Assembly: GCF_034044635.1 (NCBI RefSeq)
Contig: NZ_JAXCLX010000005.1
Coordinates: forward strand, 54,807 to 118,806
Source: Dongia rigui
GTDB taxonomy: Bacteria; Pseudomonadota; Alphaproteobacteria; Dongiales; Dongiaceae
DNA length: 64,000 bases
Reading direction: 5' to 3'
The translations under genes were made by a program, and so were the position numbers. Under the pieces are notes generated by a model. That model worked only from the letters and a program-made list of their open reading frames with translations, was not told the origin of the DNA and searched no databases. Numbering within the stretch: the stretch's first letter is position 1; the number at the start of each line of letters is the position of its first letter. Positions 35,849 to 45,077 of the stretch are shown one piece after another.

Positions 35849-36276
35849 GCACTCGCCTTGCGGTGATGCGCTGGGCGTTGGGGGCGCCGGGCGGGGGGAA
35901 CCTCTGGACTGGCAAGGCATTTGCTTCAGTCCGGGAGAGGCAACGGCGCCCCATTTTGGCACGCCGAGATCACGGTTTGGCCACAGCGCTTTTACGCTAA
36001 ATTAACTACTTTTTTCACTGTATTTGAGGCAACAAATCCTCACACTATATTGCTGAATTTGCGTGATTTATCCGTGATAACCGGGTTTTTCACGCGATCG
36101 CTGCTGGACGTCGCTATGAGGCAAAAACTATTGTTTGAGCGGGTGCAGCGCCGTCTGCCGCGAGTCTCCATCTGGGGAGCGAGGCAGTCACGCGGGGCAC
36201 CTTCCGGTCACAGCCGGAAGAAATTGTAAACACCGGACGGCGACGCATTTCGCCGTGAGATTGGAAGGGACGAAGT
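35849..36276. other. Intergenic region with AT-rich stretch before the DUF2336 gene
   Basis: About 430 bp without a supported gene. Bases about 35995-36110 are markedly AT-rich (runs of A and T) and likely contain the DUF2336 promoter; GGAAGGGA serves as ribosome site 8 nt before its GTG. Short frames here have no coding features. Confidence 0.45.
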
Positions 36277-37440
36277 GTGGCAAGGTTGACCCAAGCCGAT
36301 GTAACTCGCTTGAGCGCAGACCCGACTCCGGCCCGGCGCGCCGCCACCATGCTGGCGGTCGCCAATGTCTATCAGGCGGGGGAACTGTCCGCCGAGGAGC
36401 GGGAGATCGCCAATGCGATCATCAACGCCGTCCTGCCCGATGCCGAGCTGGAATACCGCCGGCGCCTCGCTGAAACCCTGAAAAACACCCCCGGCCTCGA
36501 GCGGTCGATCGCCCGGCGCCTCGCCGAGGATGTCATGGACGTGGCCCGGCCGATTCTGGCCGAGAGCCTCGCCTTGACCGATGAGGACCTGGTGGCGGTG
36601 ATCGAGCATCGCGGCCTGGACCACGCCCGCGTCGTGGCGACGCGGCCGCAATTGTCGGCCGCCGTCTCGACCGCCCTCATCAAGACCGATGACGAGACCG
36701 TCGTGCTGCGTGTGGCCGCCAATGAGAACGCGGCCATTCCCACACCTGCCTATCACCGTCTGCTCGACCGCTTCGCCGACAACGCCAATGTGACCGATGC
36801 CGTGGCCCAGCGCCGGGCGTTGCCCGTGGCGGTCGCCGAGCGCATGACCACCATCGTCACGGGCCGCATCCTCGAGCGCCTCATTGACAAATATAACCTC
36901 GAGCCGGCGCGGGTTTCCGCGCTCATCGAGCATGGGCGCGAGAACATCCTCCTGACCTCCTTCGCGCCGGGCCAGCGCGCCGAGGAAATGCGGGCGCTCA
37001 TCGACGCGCTGCATGAAAACGGCTTGCTCAGCTCGACCCTTGTTTTGCGTGCCTTCTGCCTCGGCAATTTCGCCTTCGTGCTGCCGGCTCTCGCTTTGCG
37101 GGCCGGTGTCCAGGTCAGCAATGTGCGGGCCCTCTTGGGCGACGAAGGCGGCCGCGGCCCCACGCAACTCTTCGAGCGCTGCAAGCTCGACGAAGCGCAT
37201 CGCGAGCTGTTCCTGCAGCTCACCTTGCTCGGCCGCCACGAGCGCGTGCGCCGCTTCGGCTTCGCGCCGGAAGGCTGGCGCAACAATGTGCGCCCGGTCC
37301 TCGATGACGTCATTGGCGATGCCAATCCGGAACAGGCCTTCGAACAGCGCATCACCGAGGCGCTGCTCAAGGTCTCGGGCCGCGATCATCACGACAATGG
37401 CGAAGCAGGTGGCGGCATCGGCCGCCGCGCCTTGGGCTGA
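36277..37440 (+). CDS. DUF2336 domain-containing protein
   Basis: 387 residues from a GTG start. It is an all-helical repeat protein rich in Arg, Ala and Leu, with LARRLAEDV-type helices and the recurrent pattern ARxxAxxLxxxPxL; the family pattern includes LTDEDLVAVIEHRGLDHARVVATRP. DUF2336 proteins are found in alphaproteobacteria, some linked to cell-cycle or stress signalling, but no function is firmly known. No signal peptide or membrane segment. Monocistronic, 144 bp before the PBP1A gene. Confidence 0.85.
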   Translation: MARLTQADVTRLSADPTPARRAATMLAVANVYQAGELSAEEREIANAIINAVLPDAELEYRRRLAETLKNTPGLERSIARRLAEDVMDVARPILAESLALTDEDLVAVIEHRGLDHARVVATRPQLSAAVSTALIKTDDETVVLRVAANENAAIPTPAYHRLLDRFADNANVTDAVAQRRALPVAVAERMTTIVTGRILERLIDKYNLEPARVSALIEHGRENILLTSFAPGQRAEEMRALIDALHENGLLSSTLVLRAFCLGNFAFVLPALALRAGVQVSNVRALLGDEGGRGPTQLFERCKLDEAHRELFLQLTLLGRHERVRRFGFAPEGWRNNVRPVLDDVIGDANPEQAFEQRITEALLKVSGRDHHDNGEAGGGIGRRALG

Positions 37441-37584
37441 TCGCCCAGCCGGCCTTCCAACGTCGGACGTTCCCTCACCGGAAAATGATCGCGGATCTGC
37501 CGTGATCATGCCGCAATTCGTCGCCATATGAGCGCCAAGAGGTAAGGGTCGCGGGGGTGCGCCGCGATCTGGTAAAAGGCGCTC

Positions 37585-39657
37585 ATGACCAACGCTGATT
37601 CGCGCAAAACGCAGGAAAACCAAGGTAAACCGGCCCGCCGATGGCGCCGCCGGTTGGCCCTGTTTACGCTGAAATGGGGCGTTGTCGGCGCCATCTGGGC
37701 GGGCTTCGTCGGCCTTATCTTCATCGCCTGGTGCGCCTACGACCTGCCCGATGTCTCCAAGCTCAACGAGATCAAGCGCCGCGCCTCGGTGAGCCTGGTG
37801 GCGAGCGACGGCAGCCTCATCGCTTCTTACGGCGATCTCTATGGCAGCGCCGTGGCCTTGAAGGACCTGCCGGCCTATCTGCCCCAGGCGGTCATCGCCA
37901 CCGAGGACCGCCGCTTCTACAGCCATTTCGGCCTCGACGTGAAAGGGCTGTTGCGCGCCTTCTATGTCAACTTCACCAGCGGGCGGCTGGTGCAGGGCGG
38001 CAGCTCCATCACGCAGCAGCTGGCCAAGAACATCTTCTTGACGCCCGAGCGCTCGATCCACCGCAAGGGCCAGGAAGTGCTGCTGGCCTTGTGGCTGGAG
38101 CAGAACTTCACCAAGGACCAGATCCTCGAGCTCTATTTGAACCGCGTCTACTTCGGCGCCGGCACCTATGGCGTCGATGCCGCGTCACGGAAATATTTCG
38201 GCCATCCGGCGACCGAGGCGAGCCTCTTTGAATCGGCCATGCTGGCCGGCATGCTGAAGGCGCCCTCGCGCTACAACCCCTTGAACGACAAGACGCTGGC
38301 GCGCGACCGCGCGACACTCGTTCTCCAGAACATGGTGGCGACCGAGTTCATCACGGCTGATGTGGCCGATGCCGCCGCCACCATGACGGCACCCTCGGTG
38401 AGTGGCGAGGCGCGCGGCCAGATCGGCCAGTTCTATGCCGATTGGGTGCTCGACCAGGTCTCGTCCTTCGTCGGCTTCTCCGACCAGGACCTGGTCGTCG
38501 AGACGACGCTGGATCCGCACCAGCAGCGCATCGCCGAAATCGACCTTGCCAAGACCATCGCCGAGATGGGCCCGAAGCAGAACGCCAGCCAGGCGGCCCT
38601 CGTCGCCATGACGCCGGAAGGTGCCGTGAAGGCCATGGTGGGCGGCGTCTCCTACCGCGAGAGCCAGTTCAACCGGGCGACACAAGCCCTGCGCCAGCCG
38701 GGTTCCGCCTTCAAGACCTTCGTCTTTCTGGCGGCCTTCGAAGCAGGCTTTGGCCCGGGGAGCCGCTTCAACGACGTGCCGATCCGCATCGGCAAATGGC
38801 AGCCCGGCAATTACAACGACAAGTTCTATGGCGAGGTGAATTTACGCGAAGCCTTCGCGCGCTCGCTCAATTCCGTGGCGGTGCAGCTCTCCGAACAAAT
38901 CGGGCGCAAGAACGTGATTGCGGCGGCACAGCGCTTAGGGATAACCACGCCGATCGGCAACGATGCCTCGATCGCCCTCGGCACCTCGGAAACCACGCTC
39001 CTTGAGATGACGACGGCCTATGCAGTCTTCGCCAATCAGGGGCTGGGTGTCTGGCCCTATGCCATCAACCGCATCTCGACCCGTGACGGCACCGTGCTCT
39101 ATGAACGCGGTGGCTCGGGCCCGGGGCGTGTCGCCAGCGGCAATGCCGTGGCCAACATGCTCGACGTCATGGCGGCGGTGGTCGATTGGGGGACAGGCAA
39201 GAAGGCCAAACTTGCGGGCTGGCCGGTCTACGGCAAGACCGGCACCAGCCAGAACTTCCGCGATGCCTGGTTCGTCGGCTTGACGGCCGATCTCGTGACC
39301 GGCGTCTGGGTCGGCAACGACAATGGCGCCCCCATGGATAAGGTGACCGGCGGCTCGCTGCCCGTCGTCATCTGGCATGATTTCATGAGCACCGCCCTGG
39401 AAGGCCAGACGCCCCGCGACGTGCCGCGCGGCGGCGGCGCGTTGGTCGCCAGTGCCGGCGCACCCACCGACCTGGTGCCGGAGATTGCCCAACCGGCAAC
39501 GCCGCCCAAGGAAGAAGAATCCGGCATCGGCGCGCTCCTCAACACCATCCTGGGCAACGACACCGACAAGGCCGCGGGGACAAAGACCGCACCGGCCGCG
39601 CCACAGAAAGAAAAGAAGCCCTTCTACCAGCAGCGCGAAGATCAGGGCCGCGACTGA
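37585..39657 (+). CDS. Penicillin-binding protein 1A (bifunctional transglycosylase/transpeptidase)
   Basis: 690 residues. Membrane anchor at about 28-50; glycosyltransferase-51 domain (about 75-245) with catalytic Glu107 in IATEDRRFYSHFG and GGSSITQQLAKN near 138-150; transpeptidase domain (about 300-620) with SxxK at Ser374-Lys377 (QPGSAFK), SLN at 427-429 and KTGT at 551-554. All catalytic motifs are intact. The tail (about 620-690) is rich in Ala, Pro and Lys and disordered. Builds and crosslinks peptidoglycan in the periplasm. The family is more often near 800 residues, so an OB-like insertion is probably absent. Start codon supported by length only; ribosome site weak. Confidence 0.93.
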   Translation: MTNADSRKTQENQGKPARRWRRRLALFTLKWGVVGAIWAGFVGLIFIAWCAYDLPDVSKLNEIKRRASVSLVASDGSLIASYGDLYGSAVALKDLPAYLPQAVIATEDRRFYSHFGLDVKGLLRAFYVNFTSGRLVQGGSSITQQLAKNIFLTPERSIHRKGQEVLLALWLEQNFTKDQILELYLNRVYFGAGTYGVDAASRKYFGHPATEASLFESAMLAGMLKAPSRYNPLNDKTLARDRATLVLQNMVATEFITADVADAAATMTAPSVSGEARGQIGQFYADWVLDQVSSFVGFSDQDLVVETTLDPHQQRIAEIDLAKTIAEMGPKQNASQAALVAMTPEGAVKAMVGGVSYRESQFNRATQALRQPGSAFKTFVFLAAFEAGFGPGSRFNDVPIRIGKWQPGNYNDKFYGEVNLREAFARSLNSVAVQLSEQIGRKNVIAAAQRLGITTPIGNDASIALGTSETTLLEMTTAYAVFANQGLGVWPYAINRISTRDGTVLYERGGSGPGRVASGNAVANMLDVMAAVVDWGTGKKAKLAGWPVYGKTGTSQNFRDAWFVGLTADLVTGVWVGNDNGAPMDKVTGGSLPVVIWHDFMSTALEGQTPRDVPRGGGALVASAGAPTDLVPEIAQPATPPKEEESGIGALLNTILGNDTDKAAGTKTAPAAPQKEKKPFYQQREDQGRD

Positions 39658-39666
39658 CCTGGGGGA

Positions 39667-40863
39667 TTAGCTTTTCAAGGCTGGGCGGATGACCCAGCAA
39701 TGGCAGGCCATCTGCGCCACCGCCATCGCTGCGATCATCAGGGTCATCGGCAGCGGCGAAGGCGAACCGATGACGCCGAGAATGGCACCCACACCGGCCG
39801 CAACGCCCATCTGCACAAAGCCGAGTAGCGCCGAAGCTGCCCCCGCCGAGCGCGGGAAGGGGCCGATGGCACCGGCTTGCGCCGCCGGCATCGTCATGCC
39901 GACCCCGATCATGTAGGGGAGCAATGGCGCCAGCACCGTCCAGACCGAGGCGGTGGCGACGAGATTGACCGCGACCAGGGCGATAGCGCTGAGCAACGCG
40001 ATCAACGACCCCAGGCCCACCAATTGGGGCGGCGCCATGCGCTTCGACAATTTGCCGCCGCTGGTCGCCCCGATGATATAGCCGATGACGAAGACGCCGA
40101 AGCAGAAGCCGAAATATTTCGGCGGCACCCCCAGCACATTGATGAAGACGAAGCTGGAGCCGGAGATGAAGCAGAAGATGCCGCTATAACCGAAGGTCGC
40201 CGCCAGCACATAGCCGAAATATTCCCGGTGCCGGACGAGCGATCCATAGATGCGGAACCAGGACAGCGGGTTGGCCGCCGTCATGTCCCGCGTCTGGTTG
40301 GTCTCGCGCAAAATCCAGAAGACCGCGACGAGGCCCCCGGCGCCGTAAATGGTCAGCGCCACGAAGGTTGCGCGCCAGCCGAAGGCATCGGTAAGGAAAC
40401 CGCCGACGATGGGGGCGATGGCCGGCGCCAGCGCCACGGCGGCACTCAAATAGGAAAAGACCCGCGCCGCCCCTTGCGCGCCGACCAGGTCGCGCACCAT
40501 GGCGCGCGAAATGACCGGCCCGGCACAGGCGCCCAGCGCCTGGACGAAGCGGCAGGCGACCAGCGCCCCGATGCTCTGCGACACGGCACAGCCAAGGCTT
40601 GCCAGCGTGAAGATGACAATGCCGCCGGCCAATACGGGCCGCCGGCCGAAGCGATCGGAGAGCGGTCCATAGACCAGAATGGCCGCAGCAAAGCCGATGA
40701 GATAAGCCGATAGCGTCGCCTGCGCGCCCGCCTCGTCGACGCCGAAATACCGCGCGATGAGCGGCAGCGCCGGCAGATAGAAATCCGTCGATAACGGCCC
40801 CAGCGCCACCAGGGCGGTGAGGGTGAACAGCGTCGTGCGGGTGATGGGGGTGGGTGCGGTCAA
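39667..40863 (-). CDS. Bcr/CflA-family drug-resistance MFS transporter
   Basis: 398 residues with twelve predicted membrane helices. The N-terminus carries ALGPLSTDFYLPALPLIARYF, the Bcr/CflA hallmark, and GPLSDRFGRRPVL, the MFS motif A loop between helices 2 and 3. The start is a TTG at 40863 since no ATG or GTG lies upstream of the first helix. Proton-driven export of drugs or sulfonamide-like compounds is typical for the family; substrate here unknown. Convergent with PBP1A (9-bp gap). Confidence 0.9.
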   Translation of the reverse strand: MTAPTPITRTTLFTLTALVALGPLSTDFYLPALPLIARYFGVDEAGAQATLSAYLIGFAAAILVYGPLSDRFGRRPVLAGGIVIFTLASLGCAVSQSIGALVACRFVQALGACAGPVISRAMVRDLVGAQGAARVFSYLSAAVALAPAIAPIVGGFLTDAFGWRATFVALTIYGAGGLVAVFWILRETNQTRDMTAANPLSWFRIYGSLVRHREYFGYVLAATFGYSGIFCFISGSSFVFINVLGVPPKYFGFCFGVFVIGYIIGATSGGKLSKRMAPPQLVGLGSLIALLSAIALVAVNLVATASVWTVLAPLLPYMIGVGMTMPAAQAGAIGPFPRSAGAASALLGFVQMGVAAGVGAILGVIGSPSPLPMTLMIAAMAVAQMACHCWVIRPALKS

Positions 40864-40881
40864 GTCTATCTCATATCATCT

Positions 40882-40990
40882 CGTCATCCCCGGGCTTGAC
40901 CCGGGGATCCAGTCGATCAACCGCACCAGTGGATCCGCGGGTCCCCGCCGACGCATGTCGGCATGCGCCGACAGGGCCCGGGGATGACGG
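40882..40990. repeat. Intergenic palindromic repeat, family B, copy 1
   Basis: About 109 bp. It begins CGTCATCCCCGGGCTTGACC and ends CAGGGCCCGGGGATGACG, the two ends complementary, with an inner GACGCATGTCGGCATGCGCC palindrome. A nearly identical copy is at 51843-51950. Confidence 0.85.
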
Positions 40991-41001
40991 AAAAATATCC
41001 C

Positions 41002-42333
41002 TCACTGCACCGGCACAGCGCCTTCAAGCCCTTCCGGCTTGCCAGCGACCACGACGGTGAGCGCCTTGTCATTGAGCAGGGTCTTTGCCATGCGCTTCAC
41101 GTCATCAAGCGTCACGGCTTCGATTTCGGTGCGCCGGCGCTCGATGTAATCGATGCCCAGGCCCTCCATCTGGATGCCCAGCAGCGTTTCAGCGGCCTTC
41201 GATGTGGTGGTGAGGTTGCGCGGGTAATAGCCCAGCAGATAGGTCCTTGCGTCGTCGAGCTCCGCCTGGGTCGGCCCCTTTTCCGCCATCCGCTGCCATT
41301 CGGCCCGCAACAGGTCCAGCGTCTCCTTCACCTTGGCATTGGGCGTCTCATAGCGCCCGCTTAAGAATCCCACATGATCCAGCGTCACCAGATCGGTGTT
41401 GACGCCGTAGGAAAGACCGCGCTTCTCGCGGATCTCGGTCATCAGGCGCGACGAGAATCCGCCGCCGCCCAGCACATAATTCATCAGATAGACGGCAAAG
41501 AAATCCTTGTCGGCGCGCTTGATGCCGGGCTGGGCGAAGATCACCGTCGCCTGCGGCACGTTGCGCGTCAGCACGGAGAGCGATCCCGCATCCGCGACTT
41601 TGGCTTCCGGCACATTGTCGGCAACGCCCTTCTCGGGCAGGCCGGCAAAGGCGCGGTCGACCAATTTCCCCAGATCTTCGGCATTGATGTCACCGGCGGC
41701 TGCCACGAAAAGATGGTCGCGCGTCAGGCGGTCCTTCATGAACTGCCTGAGGTCGTCGGGGGTCAGTGCCGACATGCTTTCCTTGGTGCCGTAATTCGAG
41801 CGGGCATAAGGGTGATCGCCCAGCAGCTTCTTCTCCAGGGCCCGGTAGGCGGCGGCATTGGGGTCGCGCTGCTCGCCGTCGATGGCGATGAGGAACTGCC
41901 GGCGCATGCGCTCGACCGGCTCGGCGTCGAAGCGCGGCTTGGTCAGCGCCAGAGCGAGGAGATCGACCGCGGCGTCCTTGTTGGCCGTCAGCGTGCGCAA
42001 GGAGCCGCTGAAACTGTCGGCACTGGCATCGAAGCCGTAATCGAGGCCGAGATCGGCAATCTTGCGCTGGAAGGTCGCCGAATCGATGTCGCCGGCGCCT
42101 TCGTCCATGAGGCCGGAGGCCAGCATGGCGACACCTTCCTTGCCCTTGGGGTCCATGGCAGTGCCGCCATCCCAGCCGAAGGAGAGTGAGATGACCGGCA
42201 CGGTATGATCCTCGACCAGCCAGACCTCGATACCGGCCGGCGAGACGATTTTCTGGATCTCGGTGGCAGCCGCCAGACGCGGCAGCAGGCTGAGAACGGC
42301 GACGGCCAACGCCGTCCGGAGAAAATGCATCAT
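41002..42333 (-). CDS. M16-family zinc peptidase-like protein lacking the catalytic motif
   Basis: 443 residues with a signal peptide (1-22, ending AAATE). It has the M16 fold segments GKEGVAMLASGLMDEGAG and the C-terminal half, but the region that holds HxxEH in active members reads MLASGLMDEG, so it cannot bind zinc there. A later RGLSYGVNTD and ARTYLLGYYPR supply the Arg/Tyr pair typical of the non-catalytic partner in M16B heterodimers. Its ATG overlaps the stop of the active M16 gene (ATGA, 42330-42333). It is the likely beta-subunit of a periplasmic protease. Confidence 0.9.
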   Translation of the reverse strand: MMHFLRTALAVAVLSLLPRLAAATEIQKIVSPAGIEVWLVEDHTVPVISLSFGWDGGTAMDPKGKEGVAMLASGLMDEGAGDIDSATFQRKIADLGLDYGFDASADSFSGSLRTLTANKDAAVDLLALALTKPRFDAEPVERMRRQFLIAIDGEQRDPNAAAYRALEKKLLGDHPYARSNYGTKESMSALTPDDLRQFMKDRLTRDHLFVAAAGDINAEDLGKLVDRAFAGLPEKGVADNVPEAKVADAGSLSVLTRNVPQATVIFAQPGIKRADKDFFAVYLMNYVLGGGGFSSRLMTEIREKRGLSYGVNTDLVTLDHVGFLSGRYETPNAKVKETLDLLRAEWQRMAEKGPTQAELDDARTYLLGYYPRNLTTTSKAAETLLGIQMEGLGIDYIERRRTEIEAVTLDDVKRMAKTLLNDKALTVVVAGKPEGLEGAVPVQ

Positions 42334-43763
42334 TGCGCGGTATCCGAAGGGGGCGTTTCACTGGCAGGAGCGCCGTCGGCAGGGGCGGCGTCGTCACCGG
42401 ACGCCTCCGGCAGCAAGGTGGACGTGACGCTGTTCTCGGGCGTCAGCACCGTCTTGGCTGCCGTCATGACATCCTCGACCGTGACGGCGTTGATACGGTC
42501 CGGCCAGGCCTGGATGTCGGCCATGCTTTCGCCGCCGGCCAGCGATTCCGCCACCAGCAAGGCCGGGCCGTTGAGGCTGTCGCGCGCCTTGGCCGCTTCC
42601 AGCAGCAAGCGGTTCTTGGCCGCCGCCAGCTCATCAGCCGTGATGCCGTCTTTCAGCAGCTTGGCGATTTCCGCATCGATCGCGGCCTCCGCCTTGCCAA
42701 GATCGGCCGGGTCGCGGGGGGACGCATAGAAGGTGAAGCTGCCATAGTCGCGGGCATCGCCGCTGAAGCTCGCCCCGGCGCCCAATGCCACATGTTGATC
42801 GATGACCAGCGCGCGATAGAGCCGCCCGACGGCACCGCCGCCCATCACTTCCGACAGCACGCTCAGCGCATAGGCGGTATTGTCGCCCTTGGTGAGGCCG
42901 GCCGTGCGATAGCTCTCGGTCATGTAGCGCCGCCAGACACTGGGATGCTCGACCTCGGGACTGCTGAGCGACAGGCGCCGCGCCGCTTCCGCCGGCGGCT
43001 CCATCAACCGATCGCGCGCCGGGATCTGACGCGCGGCGAGCTTCCCGAAATTCTTCTCGGCGAGCTTCTTCACCTCGGCTGGCGTCACATCACCGGCCAC
43101 GATCAGGATCGCGTTGTTGGGCGCATACCAGCGCTTATAGAAGTCGACCGCGTCCTTGGTGGTATAGGTCTCCATCTCATGGCGCCAGCCGATGATCGGC
43201 AGGCCATAGGGGTGGTTCTGGAAGATGGCGGCGTTCATGGCTTCCGAAAGCCGGCTGCCCGGATCGCTCTCGACCGTCTGCCCGCGTTCGTTGAGGATGA
43301 CGTCGCGCTCGGGCAGCACCACCTTGTCGTCGAGCTGCAGATTGACCATGCGGTCGGCCTCGGCCGCCATGAATTGCGGCAGGTGCTCGGCGGCGAATTC
43401 CTGGTGATAGGCCGTCATGTCCTGGTTGGTGAAGGCATTGTCTGTGCCGCCCACGCGGTCCACATCCTGGCTGAACTGCCCGGCCTTCAATTTCTTGGTC
43501 GCCTTGAACATCAGGTGTTCAAGGAAATGGGCGACACCGTTCTTGCCCTTCAGCCCGTCGGCGGCACCGACCTTATAGACCACGACCTGGAACACCACGG
43601 GGGCGAGGTGCTTGGGCAGCACCACAACCTCCATCCCGTTCTTCAGCGTAAAGGTCTCAGCCTCGAACAGATCGGCCTGCGCAGTGGCGATGAACAGGGG
43701 CGAAAAACTAAGGCCGGCGCATATCGCAGCCGGCCCCAGCAGAACTTTCTTCCAATTCGGCAT
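42330..43763 (-). CDS. M16-family zinc metallopeptidase (catalytic subunit)
   Basis: 477 residues from the ATG at 43763; a signal peptide (about 1-31, ending ATAQA) exports it. The inverted zinc motif HFLEH is at residues 79-83, with the distal Glu in the following DNAFTNQDMTAYHQEFAAEHL-EADRM stretch. The second half has the inactive domain common to the family. It forms a translationally coupled pair with the following HxxEH-less paralogue, giving a heterodimer as in mitochondrial-processing-peptidase-like bacterial enzymes. It follows the DUF3035 lipoprotein gene by 19 bp. Confidence 0.93.
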   Translation of the reverse strand: MPNWKKVLLGPAAICAGLSFSPLFIATAQADLFEAETFTLKNGMEVVVLPKHLAPVVFQVVVYKVGAADGLKGKNGVAHFLEHLMFKATKKLKAGQFSQDVDRVGGTDNAFTNQDMTAYHQEFAAEHLPQFMAAEADRMVNLQLDDKVVLPERDVILNERGQTVESDPGSRLSEAMNAAIFQNHPYGLPIIGWRHEMETYTTKDAVDFYKRWYAPNNAILIVAGDVTPAEVKKLAEKNFGKLAARQIPARDRLMEPPAEAARRLSLSSPEVEHPSVWRRYMTESYRTAGLTKGDNTAYALSVLSEVMGGGAVGRLYRALVIDQHVALGAGASFSGDARDYGSFTFYASPRDPADLGKAEAAIDAEIAKLLKDGITADELAAAKNRLLLEAAKARDSLNGPALLVAESLAGGESMADIQAWPDRINAVTVEDVMTAAKTVLTPENSVTSTLLPEASGDDAAPADGAPASETPPSDTAQ

Positions 43764-43782
43764 CAATTTTCCAAGTCGGGTC

Positions 43783-44379
43783 CTAGAACAGACCTTCGAG
43801 GAGGCCCTTCTTTTTGCGCTCAATGATGGGTACGTCGCCGGTGGTGGGCGCGTTGCCGAGTGCGGCATTTTCCTGCAGGCGCTTCTGCTCCTCGTCCGGA
43901 TTGACGACGGTGCCATAGGGTTCCGGCTTGCGCCAGAAGACGATGCTGTCGATCAGCTGTTTCGAATCCGCTTCGTCCTCATTGGTCTCGGCATCGACGA
44001 CCTGGCGGATATTCGGATCGACACCCGTGATCCCGGCCGATTGCAGCAACGAGGCCTCGCCGGCCGACTGGGCCGAGGACGCCTCGCCGACGCCGATTTC
44101 CGGCAGCTTCGACGGCGTGCCACCGGCGCCCGGATAGCCAAAGACCACCTGCTGCGCCTGGTCGCGCGCGGTGCCTTCCTGCGGCCGGGGCGAACCCGGT
44201 GCGGGTGGGCGCAGGTTGTAATCCGGCGGCATGGACAAGGGTGCGTTGGAGACGACCTGGAACTCGTCCGGCGAGCGCTTGGTCAGGCCCAGCGCTTCCT
44301 TGGTGCTGTTGGAACAGCCGCCGGCCAGCGCCGGCAATGCCAGCAGGCCAAGGGCGGTGAGGATGTGTTTCGCGCGCAT
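43783..44379 (-). CDS. DUF3035 lipoprotein
   Basis: 198 residues with a lipoprotein signal ending LAGGC (lipidated Cys22). After it comes the family segment KRSPDEFQVVSNAPLSMPPDY-NLRPPAPG, then a Ser/Ala-rich middle and a C-terminal PYGTVVNPDEEQKRLQENAALG segment. DUF3035 proteins are alphaproteobacterial envelope lipoproteins of unknown role. It begins 3 bp after the lspA stop; its own lipid modification requires LspA. Probably coupled. Confidence 0.88.
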   Translation of the reverse strand: MRAKHILTALGLLALPALAGGCSNSTKEALGLTKRSPDEFQVVSNAPLSMPPDYNLRPPAPGSPRPQEGTARDQAQQVVFGYPGAGGTPSKLPEIGVGEASSAQSAGEASLLQSAGITGVDPNIRQVVDAETNEDEADSKQLIDSIVFWRKPEPYGTVVNPDEEQKRLQENAALGNAPTTGDVPIIERKKKGLLEGLF

Positions 44380-44382
44380 GGT

Positions 44383-44901
44383 CTAGGGAGCCTCCGATCC
44401 GGCGCTATTTTTACCCTTATCCGACGATTGAAACAAGGCGTCGAACAAGAGGAGAACGACACCCACCGTAATGGCGGAATCAGCGAGGTTGAAGGCCGGC
44501 CAATGCCAGTCGCCCACAAAGAAATCGATGAAATCGAACACCGCCCCGAATCGCAGGCGGTCGATCACATTCCCCAGCGCCCCGCCGATGATGAGGCCGA
44601 CCGCATAGCCGGGCAGGCGTGCGTTAAGCCGCATCAGCCAGATGACCAGGCCGATGCTCACCACAATTGCGAGGCCCGAGAGCAGCCACGGCCCGGTATC
44701 GCGCAGCATGCTGAACGAGACGCCGGTATTCCAGGCCATCACCAGATTGATGCCCGTTTGGCCCAGCGGAATCACCGGAATGACCCGCGGCGGGTTCATG
44801 ATTTCGACCATGACCAGCCATTTGGTGAACTGGTCGGCGACGATGATGAGCCCGGCCAGGATGATGGCGTGGCGAAAGAGGGCTGCGGACGCGATGCGCA
44901 T
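44383..44901 (-). CDS. lspA: Lipoprotein signal peptidase (signal peptidase II)
   Basis: 172 residues with four membrane helices. The catalytic Asp pair is Asp114 (GGALGNVIDRL) and Asp141 (FNLADSAI); the periplasmic loop WNTGVSFSML and the VADQFTKWLV first-helix segment are also kept. Cleaves prolipoproteins after lipidation, including the DUF3035 lipoprotein next to it. Lies in the ribF-ileS-lspA order seen in many bacteria, though here 176 bp containing repeat copy A2 separates it from ileS. Confidence 0.95.
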   Translation of the reverse strand: MRIASAALFRHAIILAGLIIVADQFTKWLVMVEIMNPPRVIPVIPLGQTGINLVMAWNTGVSFSMLRDTGPWLLSGLAIVVSIGLVIWLMRLNARLPGYAVGLIIGGALGNVIDRLRFGAVFDFIDFFVGDWHWPAFNLADSAITVGVVLLLFDALFQSSDKGKNSAGSEAP

Positions 44902-44938
44902 GGCTCAGGCTCCCTTCCGATCGCGAACCTGGCCGAAC

Positions 44939-45064
44939 CGCCCCCTCTCCCCAACCCTCCCCCACGTAGGGGGGAGGGAGTCCGGGCGAGTTTGTGTTCG
45001 GCATCGCGATTGGGCTGGCTGGTATTCCCTCCCCCCCACGTGGGGGAGGGTTAGGGAGAGGGGG
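44939..45064. repeat. Intergenic palindromic repeat, family A variant, copy 2
   Basis: About 126 bp between ileS and lspA. Left half CCCCCTCTCCCCAACCCTCC, right half ending GGAGGGTTAGGGAGAGGGGG; each half contains a CCCACGT/ACGTGGG type hairpin. It lacks the CTCACCCC outer tip of the other copies, so it is a diverged member. Confidence 0.75.
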
Positions 45065-45077
45065 CGCTTCCTGGTCA

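Noticed and set aside
40882..40990. Family B palindrome as a rho-independent terminator of the Bcr/CflA gene
   Set aside because: No T run follows either strand, it lies at the 5' side of that gene, and a near-identical copy lies elsewhere.
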